DNA of 43,361 nucleotides, taken from Planctomycetota bacterium (GTDB lineage: Bacteria; Planctomycetota; UBA1135; GCA-002748355). A program made the translations under genes and the position numbers. The stretch's first letter is position 1. Every line of letters begins with the position of its first letter. The stretch covers positions 1 through 43,361 of the forward strand of contig JAJRTL010000042.1 of the NCBI GenBank assembly GCA_024278315.1. Reading direction: 5' to 3'. The notes below the pieces were generated by a model. That model did not search any database and was not told where the DNA came from. It saw only the letters and a list, made by a program, of their open reading frames with translations. Below, piece after piece: positions 30,560-38,401 of this stretch.

Positions 30560-32491
30560 TCACGCGCGGCCGACCTGGGTCTCTTCTCGGAGATGACGCT
30601 CGAGCAACTCGGTGGCCACGCGGGCGAGATCCCGTTCGGCGATGACACCCACCAGTTGTTTCCCTTCGACGATCGGAAGACAGCCGACCTTCTCTCGCTG
30701 CATCAGTTCGATGGCTTCCAACGTGGGGGTGTCGGGCCCAACAGTGACAGGATCCAATCTCATGATGTCCCCGATCGTGGTCGTATCGGAGCGGCCCTCC
30801 TTGCCCTTGCTGATGAGGCGCAGCAAGGCACGATGTGAAACCAGTCCGACCAGCTCTCCCTCCTCGTTCTCCACGAGAATATGCCTCAGGTGGGCCCAGT
30901 CCATGAGGTGCGCTGCAAGATCGACAATGTCCTCTGATCGAACCGTGAACACATCCGTGGTCATGAACTGTCCTACGTACTGGTAGCTGTGACGCCACCC
31001 GCCGGACTCGTCCAAGGTGGCAATCGGCCACTCGTGTACGGGCTTCTCACTGTCCTGACGCCGCAGGGAAGCCAGTGCCAGCGTTCGCATCTTCTGATCC
31101 AGCGTGACGCTCTCGGGCATGCCTGCAAGAGACTCGAACGCCCATTGGGATCCGGTCCGGCCCAATCGAACGCGTTCTTCGATGACATCCAGATACCGCG
31201 TCACATCATGGGCATCGATTCCGTGGCTCAGGAGACCCTCTCTCGCCCGAGGCAGCAACTCGTTCAGGATGAGACTCGAGGCCGGATGCTGATGCCCACC
31301 TACCCACGTGAACTGGGCCTGGAGACCCAGCCTTGCTGCGGCGACGAAGTTGGCCTTGGCGTCCGAGAACTTCAGGACCTTGCTGATTTCGCCATGTTCA
31401 TCGCCGAGCGCAGACATGAGCCCGAAGAAGAAGGCCGCGTTGGCCATCTCATCCATTTTGGTCGGTCCGGCGGGGAGCACACGGTTCTCGATCCTGAGAT
31501 GTGCCTTGCCCTCGAAGACGCCGAAGCAGGCGCGATTCCACCGATAGATCGTGCCGTTGTGCAGACAGAGTGCACGCAATCTGGGAATGCCGCCATCATC
31601 CAGGATGGCTTCGGGATCCTCGTCGAAGTCGGCGCCAAACATGACGCGGAATCGGGCGATGTCATCCTTGAACAGATCGAGTACAGAACCCCTGAACCAA
31701 TCTTCACCAAAATGGACCCTGGGCCGCGACCCGCGTGCCACCTGCGCCTTGGCACGCGTATCGACGGTCTGCTGGAAAAGCGCAACGCGCGTCTCGTGCC
31801 ATAGCCGATGTCCCAGCAACGTGGGAGAGTTGACCGCCGCCGCCCAGACCGGTGCGGTGATGGCCTGGGCGAGGTTGTAGAGAAAAGCGAACTCCTCTGG
31901 GCCCACCTGGAAGTGGATCTGGAAGCTCGTGTTGCAGGCTTCCAGCATGACGTTGTCATGAGTCGTGTTGAGGTCGTCCACTCCTTTGATGGCAAACTCG
32001 AAGCGTCCTTTACGCGCCCGGCACATCGCTTCGTTCAGCGCGAAGTAACGCCGTATGGGAGTCATGTTGTCGAGGCCAAGATCCTTCTTGGACAGTGTGG
32101 GCAGGATGCCGGTGAGCAGGATTTCGATGCCTTCCTCCTCCGCCGCGAGCCGCGCCTTGCCTACCAGCTCCCGGAGTTCGCCCTCCATGTCGCTGAGACA
32201 GGTGCCCTGGAAGCGCTGGGGCGTCAGGTTGGCCTCGAGATTGAATCGGGCCAGCTCGGTCGTGAATCGATCATCGTCGATCCGCTGCAGCATCTCGACG
32301 GCCTTGGGGGAGGCTCGACCGATGCGATCGATCAGAAAGAGCTCCTGCTCGGCGCCGATGCGACGCACGCCCGACTCGATGAGATTCTCGTCCAGGAGAC
32401 GTTCCAGGGCACGCACATCCGCAAGCAGAGCCCGACTGAAGGATCGGAGCTTCTCTTCGCTGAATTCGGCCTCTAGGTTGTGTTCTCCCAT
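30560..32491 (-). CDS. GCS2-type glutamate-cysteine-ligase-like protein fused to two CBS domains
   Basis: GAEQELFLID, FELEANLTP-like, GHRLWHETRVALFQQ; C-terminal MTTDVFTVRSEDIV...LVGVIAERDLARVA CBS pair. Confidence 0.85.
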   Translation of the reverse strand: MGEHNLEAEFSEEKLRSFSRALLADVRALERLLDENLIESGVRRIGAEQELFLIDRIGRASPKAVEMLQRIDDDRFTTELARFNLEANLTPQRFQGTCLSDMEGELRELVGKARLAAEEEGIEILLTGILPTLSKKDLGLDNMTPIRRYFALNEAMCRARKGRFEFAIKGVDDLNTTHDNVMLEACNTSFQIHFQVGPEEFAFLYNLAQAITAPVWAAAVNSPTLLGHRLWHETRVALFQQTVDTRAKAQVARGSRPRVHFGEDWFRGSVLDLFKDDIARFRVMFGADFDEDPEAILDDGGIPRLRALCLHNGTIYRWNRACFGVFEGKAHLRIENRVLPAGPTKMDEMANAAFFFGLMSALGDEHGEISKVLKFSDAKANFVAAARLGLQAQFTWVGGHQHPASSLILNELLPRAREGLLSHGIDAHDVTRYLDVIEERVRLGRTGSQWAFESLAGMPESVTLDQKMRTLALASLRRQDSEKPVHEWPIATLDESGGWRHSYQYVGQFMTTDVFTVRSEDIVDLAAHLMDWAHLRHILVENEEGELVGLVSHRALLRLISKGKEGRSDTTTIGDIMRLDPVTVGPDTPTLEAIELMQREKVGCLPIVEGKQLVGVIAERDLARVATELLERHLREETQVGRA

Positions 32492-32535
32492 GGTGCAGGC
32501 TTGGGTGACCTTTCTTGGAGGATAGCAGAACCGGG

Positions 32536-33471
32536 ATGAGCTTTGGATTCCTTTCGACCCCTGTCTGGTTCTCTTCTGCGGCTGCCCTGGGCGCTTCCTT
32601 CACCTGGGCAGCCTCGAGCCTGCTCTTCGCGCGTGCCGCGAGGACGCTGGGCGCGCTCCGGGTCAACCTCCTCCGTCTCCTGATTGCGACGGTCCTCGTG
32701 CTCATCGCCCACCGGATCCTGGAGGGGCAGTTCCTCGCCACCCAGCTCGGCAGCGAAGCGATTCTCTACTTCGTGGCCTCAGGTGTCGTCGGGCTGGCAC
32801 TCGGCGACCTCTGCTACTTCCACTCCATCGCCGTGCTGGGTCCACGAAAGGGAAGCCTGCTCATGGCCACAGCTCCCATCCAGGCGGGCATCCTGGGATT
32901 CGTGATGCTCGGGGAGCACCTGTCCCTGTTGGCTTGGGGAGGCATCCTTGCGAACGTAGGCGGTGTCTGCCTGGTCCTGGCCGACCGACAGACCACGGGT
33001 GCCTGGGATGTCGAAGTCCGCCCTGCGGCCAAGAGAGTCGCCCTCGTGGCCGGGCTCTTCGGTGGTCTGGGGCAAGCGCTGGGGCTCGTGCTGGCCAAGA
33101 AGGGCCTCGACCTGTCGGCGGACGCGCATGGCAACCCCCTCAATGCCCACGCCATCCGGATGATTGCCGGGCTGCTCCCGGTGCTCGCCTGGACCCTCCT
33201 GAAAAAACGTCCCGCACCCGTTCCCCCCGCTCACAGGAAGGCGGCGATGACGGCTCTCTGCATCGGATCCTTCCTCGGGCCCAGCCTGGGCGTCTGGCTG
33301 AGTCTGGTCGCCCTGCAGAGCAAATCCACGGGTGTGGCCGCGGCCCTCCTATCCCTGGCCCCCATCATGGTCATCCCGATGGTGCGGTTCTCCCACGGAG
33401 AGAGAGTCGGGGTCTACGGAATCCTGGGCGCGCTACTGGCGACCTTCGGGACGATCCTGCTTCTCGTCTAG
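32536..33471 (+). CDS. DMT superfamily (EamA) transporter
   Basis: 10-TM pattern, two EamA repeats (ASGVVGLALGDLCYFHSIAVLGPRKGSLLMATAPI). Confidence 0.9.
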   Translation: MSFGFLSTPVWFSSAAALGASFTWAASSLLFARAARTLGALRVNLLRLLIATVLVLIAHRILEGQFLATQLGSEAILYFVASGVVGLALGDLCYFHSIAVLGPRKGSLLMATAPIQAGILGFVMLGEHLSLLAWGGILANVGGVCLVLADRQTTGAWDVEVRPAAKRVALVAGLFGGLGQALGLVLAKKGLDLSADAHGNPLNAHAIRMIAGLLPVLAWTLLKKRPAPVPPAHRKAAMTALCIGSFLGPSLGVWLSLVALQSKSTGVAAALLSLAPIMVIPMVRFSHGERVGVYGILGALLATFGTILLLV

Positions 33472-35160
33472 TCGCTGCACGCGTCGTGGATCGGCGCGGA
33501 CCCAGACTTCCTGGAGTCCCTCGGCCAGCTGGACCAACAAGCTCTGCGATCGCCCTTCACCCTCGACCTTCTTCACCTGCGCCAGCGATCCGCGAGACAG
33601 TCGGACCCAGTCTCCCCGGTGGAATCCCGCCTCTTCATCCCTCGCTGCCTGACTCTTCGTGCCGTCGGCATCGCGCGGGGCGAACTGCTCCTCTCGGTAG
33701 GAATCCCGATCCACACAGGCATCGCAATGACCACAGGGGGGCTCGGGGGCTTCGAGGTCGAACCAGCGGGAAAGCCCCACCCAACGACAACTCTCCTCAT
33801 CCTTCACGAAGCGCAGCAGCGCCAACAGGGACTGCAGATCAGCCTTCTTCTTCTCACCGGTGGCAAAGAACTCCGGCAACTCCGAGGGATCGAGATCGCT
33901 CAGGATCTCGAGATCTCCGGTATCGAGACTCCCCCGGGTGAGGCCCATCACCTCGAACCACCGAAGGCACTGGGAGACACGCTGATCGCCACGATTCTTG
34001 ACCAGGAGTTCTTCGCGGAGATCACCCAGATCCTTCGTCATTGCACGCTCGCCCCAGGACTCGAGCGTCTCGAAGACTTGCACGAGGTAGTCGAGACTTG
34101 GATTCGCCCAGTCCACGAAGTTCTGTTGGATCGCCAGATCCTCTTCCAGATAGAAGAGCTCGCACCATGCAGGCTGGCCGTCTCGCCCCGCCCTGCCGAT
34201 CTCCTGGGTCCAGGCCTCGATCGTCCGTGGGATCTGCGCGTGCAGCACGAAACGGATATCGGCCTTGTCGATCCCCATGCCAAAGGCATTCGTCGCCAAG
34301 ACGACCATGTGTTTCGTTTTCATGAAACGCTCCTGCATGGATCGTCTTTCTTCTGGTGAGAGCTTCCCGTGGTACACGAGGCTCGGGATGCCCATCCGGG
34401 CCAACTCATCGTGCAAGGCTTCGAGGTCCTTGATGAGGGCCGAATAGACGATTCCGGGCCCCTCCAAGGACCGGATGCGCTGCGCCAAGGCATGCAGCTT
34501 CTCATCCTTGTCCTGCACGATCTGGATCGTGAGGAAGAGGTTGGCACGGTCGATGCCGGTCCGCAGAATGAGCGGATCCACCAATTCGAGGTTCTGGCAG
34601 ATGTCGCGAGCGACAGTGGGTGTGGCCGTGGCCGTCAGGGCCAAGGTCGGGGGACTGCCGAGGAGTCGTCTGTAGCGTCCCAGTCTCGAATAGTCTGGTC
34701 GGAAGTCGTGTCCCCATTGACTCATGCAATGCGCCTCGTCGACAGCCAGACGGGTCACGCACAATGAGGGAAGAGCCGCCAAGAAATCGGGCCTGCGAAA
34801 TCGCTCGGGCGTCACGTAGAGCAGGTCATAGAGCCCGCGCTTCGCATCTTCGAGTCGTTGCGCCCGCTGCTTCCCCGTGAGCGAGCTGTTGATGAAGCTG
34901 GCCCGGATGCCGCGCGCGCGCAAGGCGTCGACCTGGTCCTTCATCAAGGCGATGAGAGGACTCACGACCAGGGTTATACCCTCCAGGCAGAGAGCCGGAA
35001 GCTGATAGACGAGGCTCTTGCCCGCCCCCGTGGGCCAGGTGATGAGCAGATCCCTGCCCTCCAGCACTGCCGCCACGGCTGACTCCTGCTGACCCCGCAA
35101 CTCCCGAATCCCGAAGCATTCCTCCAGGACCTCCTGCACTCTCGGCTCATCGACTCCCAT
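33433..35160 (-). CDS. recQ: ATP-dependent DNA helicase RecQ
   Basis: WPTGAGKSLVYQLPAL, VDEAHCMSQWGHDFRPDY, zinc site CRWVGL...PPCGHCDAC. Confidence 0.95.
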   Translation of the reverse strand: MGVDEPRVQEVLEECFGIRELRGQQESAVAAVLEGRDLLITWPTGAGKSLVYQLPALCLEGITLVVSPLIALMKDQVDALRARGIRASFINSSLTGKQRAQRLEDAKRGLYDLLYVTPERFRRPDFLAALPSLCVTRLAVDEAHCMSQWGHDFRPDYSRLGRYRRLLGSPPTLALTATATPTVARDICQNLELVDPLILRTGIDRANLFLTIQIVQDKDEKLHALAQRIRSLEGPGIVYSALIKDLEALHDELARMGIPSLVYHGKLSPEERRSMQERFMKTKHMVVLATNAFGMGIDKADIRFVLHAQIPRTIEAWTQEIGRAGRDGQPAWCELFYLEEDLAIQQNFVDWANPSLDYLVQVFETLESWGERAMTKDLGDLREELLVKNRGDQRVSQCLRWFEVMGLTRGSLDTGDLEILSDLDPSELPEFFATGEKKKADLQSLLALLRFVKDEESCRWVGLSRWFDLEAPEPPCGHCDACVDRDSYREEQFAPRDADGTKSQAARDEEAGFHRGDWVRLSRGSLAQVKKVEGEGRSQSLLVQLAEGLQEVWVRADPRRVQRLDEKQDRPEGRQ

Positions 35161-35208
35161 GAGGAAAGCCTATGGGATGCCACAGAGCCCTGCTTGTGAA
35201 AAAGAAGA

Positions 35209-35236
35209 GGGACCGCCAATCCCCACCGGCGGTCCC
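35209..35236 (-). terminator. Terminator-like hairpin in the recQ leader (attenuator or small-RNA end)
   Basis: Perfect 9-bp stem GGGACCGCC/GGCGGTCCC; minus-strand tail CTCTTCTTTTTC. Confidence 0.65.
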
Positions 35237-35273
35237 TCCAGGTGCCTCTACACACCCAAATCACTCTATCTCT

Positions 35274-35325
35274 CTCCCCGGGGAGCAATCTCACCTGCCC
35301 TCCGGAGCACCCACTACCGCGCGGT
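35274..35325. promoter_or_regulatory. Three perfect palindromes: CTCCCCGGGGAG, CTCCGGAG, ACCGCGCGGT
   Basis: 35274-35285, 35300-35307 and 35316-35325, read directly. Confidence 0.4.
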
Positions 35326-35391
35326 TTCCGCCTGGAGTCCGCAGCGCTTTTGAGAAATACAGGGCGTGCCCCACCTTCAAGGCGGCATTGC

Positions 35392-35422
35392 TTGACAGAA
35401 CCCTGGTTTTGGCAAGTAATTA
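35392..35422 (+). promoter_or_regulatory. Candidate sigma70-type promoter for the ECF sigma/kinase operon
   Basis: TTGACA, 17-19 nt spacer, AGTAATTA; 40 nt upstream of the ATG. Confidence 0.4.
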
Positions 35423-35461
35423 CGCATGGATGGGCCCACCCTCTTGGAAGGAAGACCAACG

Positions 35462-36049
35462 ATGAGCGACGATTTCCGGACCGAACCCACTCGGATGCTT
35501 AGAGATCTGAGTAAGGGACACAAGCAGGCGGCTGAAGAACTCATGCCTTTGGTCTACACCGAGTTCCAGCGGCTCGCACGCAAGCAGCTGAGCGGTGAAG
35601 GAGACGGACACACCCTGCAGCCCACAGCCCTGGTCAACGAGGTCTACCTCAAGATGATCCAGCAGGATCGCGTGGACTGGAAAGGCAAGACGCACTTCTT
35701 TGCGATCGGAGCGCAGGCCATGCGTCGCATCCTGATCGACCACGCCAGGAAGCGAAACAGGATCAAGCGCGGGGGAGATCGCGCAAGGGTCGAATTCGAT
35801 GCCGACCTGGCACTGTCACCGGGCAAGGACGAGGACCTGCTGGCCCTGGAGGATGCCTTGGAGAAACTCGAGAAACTGGATGAGCGCCAAGCGAGGATCG
35901 TCGAGCTCAGATTCTTCGGCGGCTTGACCGTAGCGGAGGTGGCCGAGGTCCTCGAAGTCAGCAAACGGACCGTGGAATCGGACTGGACCATGGTGCGCGC
36001 CTGGCTCAGGAGGGAGCTGGTGGAGGGAGAGGACGAGACGAAGCCGTGA
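35462..36049 (+). CDS. ECF sigma factor, TIGR02999/Sig70-X6-like
   Basis: GHTLQPTALVNEVYLKMI, ILIDHARKRNRIKRGG, ELRFFGGLTVAEVAEVLEVSKRTVESDWTMVRAWL. Confidence 0.93.
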   Translation: MSDDFRTEPTRMLRDLSKGHKQAAEELMPLVYTEFQRLARKQLSGEGDGHTLQPTALVNEVYLKMIQQDRVDWKGKTHFFAIGAQAMRRILIDHARKRNRIKRGGDRARVEFDADLALSPGKDEDLLALEDALEKLEKLDERQARIVELRFFGGLTVAEVAEVLEVSKRTVESDWTMVRAWLRRELVEGEDETKP

Positions 36050-38388
36050 GTCCGGAGCAGCACGCCAGGGCCAAGGAGCTCTTCGGAAAGGCCCAGGGTC
36101 TGAAACGATCCCAGGTCGAGGACTTCCTCATGGCCGAGTGCCCAGACGACGACGAAGTGCGAGCCGAGGTCATCTCCCTCCTCGAGTTCGATCATCCCGA
36201 GACCATCCTCCTGGAATCCCAGAAGGATCCCGCGAGTGAGGCCCAGGTGCCTTCGCCCCTCCCACATGCAAGCACGGTGCATCGCATGGCCGGTCGCTTT
36301 CGGCGCAAGGAGAACCGACTCAAGCTCTGGGCCGTCCTGGCCTTCCTCGGCATCGTATCCCTGGGGACGCTCACCTACAGACACGTCCTGAGCGCCACGG
36401 ATCAGATGTTGAGGAGCCAGATCGAGAGCCTCCTCAACTCCACGGTCAGTGCGCTCGAGATCCTCTTCCGCGAGGAGCGGGACAGGCTGGACAGCTGGGT
36501 GCAGATTCCGACTCTGGTGGATGCTTCCGAGGAGATCCTCAATGTAGGGAGGCAAGACAATTACTCTGAATCGGCGCTGAGCGCTTCTCCAGCACAGAAG
36601 AGGATCCACGAAATCCTGGATCCATTGGTCGGCCGAAAGGAGTATCTCGGATTCGCACTCCTCTCCCCCTCCGGGCACTTTCTAGCCGGCACGAACGACC
36701 TCTTTCGTGACCGTATCGGAAAACTCGTCAAGGAACCCGCTTCGCGTTTCCTGAGTCCGGTCCTCCAGGCTCCCAAGGGCAAGAGTGGCGCCCAGCTGGT
36801 TCGTCCCCTCCCCCCTGGGCAGGGCACGAGAGCCGGTGCTGCGGCTGCCGCTGAGCTGCTTCCATTGAACTTCTTGACCGTATGGGCGAAGCTTGCCAGA
36901 TACACTCCCGAGACCCAAGAGGAGAAGATCTTCGGTCTACTCGTCCTGCTGATCCGTCCAGAGGTGGATTTCAGTCGACTCCTGGTCGGTGCCCGAGTGG
37001 GAGAAACCGGAGAGACCTATGCCTTCGACGCGGATGGTAATCTCTTGAGCGAGAGCCGTTTCGTCGGAGACCTGGCCGCATTGGGGCTCCTTCCAGAGAG
37101 GCCCGAAGGCAAGAAGCCTACGGCCATCTTCACGGTCAAGATCCACGATCCCGGTCGGGCCTTGAGCCCCTCATCGCCTCTCGAGGAGAAGGTGGAAGGA
37201 CTGCCTCGCACCAAGATGTTGCGCCTTGCAGTGGGCAAGAAGAACGAGAAGGGCCGATCGAGCCTCGAGACCTACCGGGACTATCGCGGACAGGAGGTCG
37301 TAGGCGCCTGGATTTGGTTGAAGCGTTACGGCTTTGGACTGGCCACGGAGATCGACCAGGCCGAGGCCTTCGCCCCGGTCTTCTGGGTGCGCTGGGCCTT
37401 CCTCCTCCTGTTCGGTCTGCTCTTGGCCGCCTTGGTCTTCGTCCTGACGACTTCGTTCTCGGTCCTGCGCATGGAGAAGAATATCGACGAAGCCAAGCAG
37501 ATCGGTCCCTACGTCCTGGAGAAGAAGATCGGCGAAGGCGGCATCGGTGAGGTCTATCTTGCCAAACATGCCCTGCTGCGCCGCCCTACAGCCATCAAGC
37601 TCCTCAAGAAGCACAGCTTCAACGACGAGACCCTCAAGCGCTTCGAGGTAGAAGTGCGAGAGACCAGCCGGCTTACACATCCCAATACGGTGGAGATCTA
37701 CGACTACGGCCATACGCCCGTGGGTACCTTCTACTACGCCATGGAGTATCTGCCCGGCTTGACCATGGCCGATCTCATCAAGCAAGAGGGACCCATCGAA
37801 CCGAGGCGCGTCGTCCATCTCCTGGATCAGGCCTGTGCGTCCCTGTCGGAGGCGCATAGCAAGGGGCTGATCCACCGGGACATCAAGCCCCAGAACATCA
37901 TGCTCTGCGAACGCGGTGGGATCTATGACACGGTCAAGGTCCTGGATTTCGGTCTGGTCAAGAACGTGGATGCCTCCCAGGACGTCCAGCACACGGCTCC
38001 CGACCAGCTCGGTGGGACCCCGATGTACATTGCTCCTGAACGCATCAGGGACCCGAGCCAGAACAGCGCACTGACCGACCTCTACGCAGTCGGCACGGTG
38101 GCCTTCAATCTGCTCACGGGTCGCAATCCCTTCGACGCCGGAACCAGCGTCGAAATCGTCTATCAGGTCATGCAGAAGGAAGCGCCGATGGTCAACGACA
38201 TCGCGGGCATCCAGGTGCCCGATGCCCTCAATCGACTCGTGGCCAGTCTCATGTCCAAGCTCCCCGAAGATCGCCCCCAGAGTGCGGATCAGCTACGGCT
38301 GGACCTCGCAGCCCTGGATCTACCAGCCTGGACCTTCGAGGACGCACGAGCCTGGTGGCAGAAACACGAGGCGGCTAGCAGCTCGTAG
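36046..38388 (+). CDS. Transmembrane Ser/Thr protein kinase with N-terminal extracytoplasmic dCache-like sensor
   Basis: GTG start in GTGA overlap; TM, GETGETYAFDADGNLLSESRF and YRDYRGQEVVGAWIWL Cache motifs, TM, kinase IGEGGIGEVYLAKH...HRDIKPQNIM...LDFGLVKN...GTPMYIAPE. Confidence 0.93.
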   Translation: MSPEQHARAKELFGKAQGLKRSQVEDFLMAECPDDDEVRAEVISLLEFDHPETILLESQKDPASEAQVPSPLPHASTVHRMAGRFRRKENRLKLWAVLAFLGIVSLGTLTYRHVLSATDQMLRSQIESLLNSTVSALEILFREERDRLDSWVQIPTLVDASEEILNVGRQDNYSESALSASPAQKRIHEILDPLVGRKEYLGFALLSPSGHFLAGTNDLFRDRIGKLVKEPASRFLSPVLQAPKGKSGAQLVRPLPPGQGTRAGAAAAAELLPLNFLTVWAKLARYTPETQEEKIFGLLVLLIRPEVDFSRLLVGARVGETGETYAFDADGNLLSESRFVGDLAALGLLPERPEGKKPTAIFTVKIHDPGRALSPSSPLEEKVEGLPRTKMLRLAVGKKNEKGRSSLETYRDYRGQEVVGAWIWLKRYGFGLATEIDQAEAFAPVFWVRWAFLLLFGLLLAALVFVLTTSFSVLRMEKNIDEAKQIGPYVLEKKIGEGGIGEVYLAKHALLRRPTAIKLLKKHSFNDETLKRFEVEVRETSRLTHPNTVEIYDYGHTPVGTFYYAMEYLPGLTMADLIKQEGPIEPRRVVHLLDQACASLSEAHSKGLIHRDIKPQNIMLCERGGIYDTVKVLDFGLVKNVDASQDVQHTAPDQLGGTPMYIAPERIRDPSQNSALTDLYAVGTVAFNLLTGRNPFDAGTSVEIVYQVMQKEAPMVNDIAGIQVPDALNRLVASLMSKLPEDRPQSADQLRLDLAALDLPAWTFEDARAWWQKHEAASSS

Positions 38389-38401
38389 ATGGGTCCCGGA
38401 A

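Noticed and set aside
29469-30596. 375-aa plus-strand ORF antisense to the aspartoacylase-like gene
   Set aside because: Shadow ORF with no domain signature
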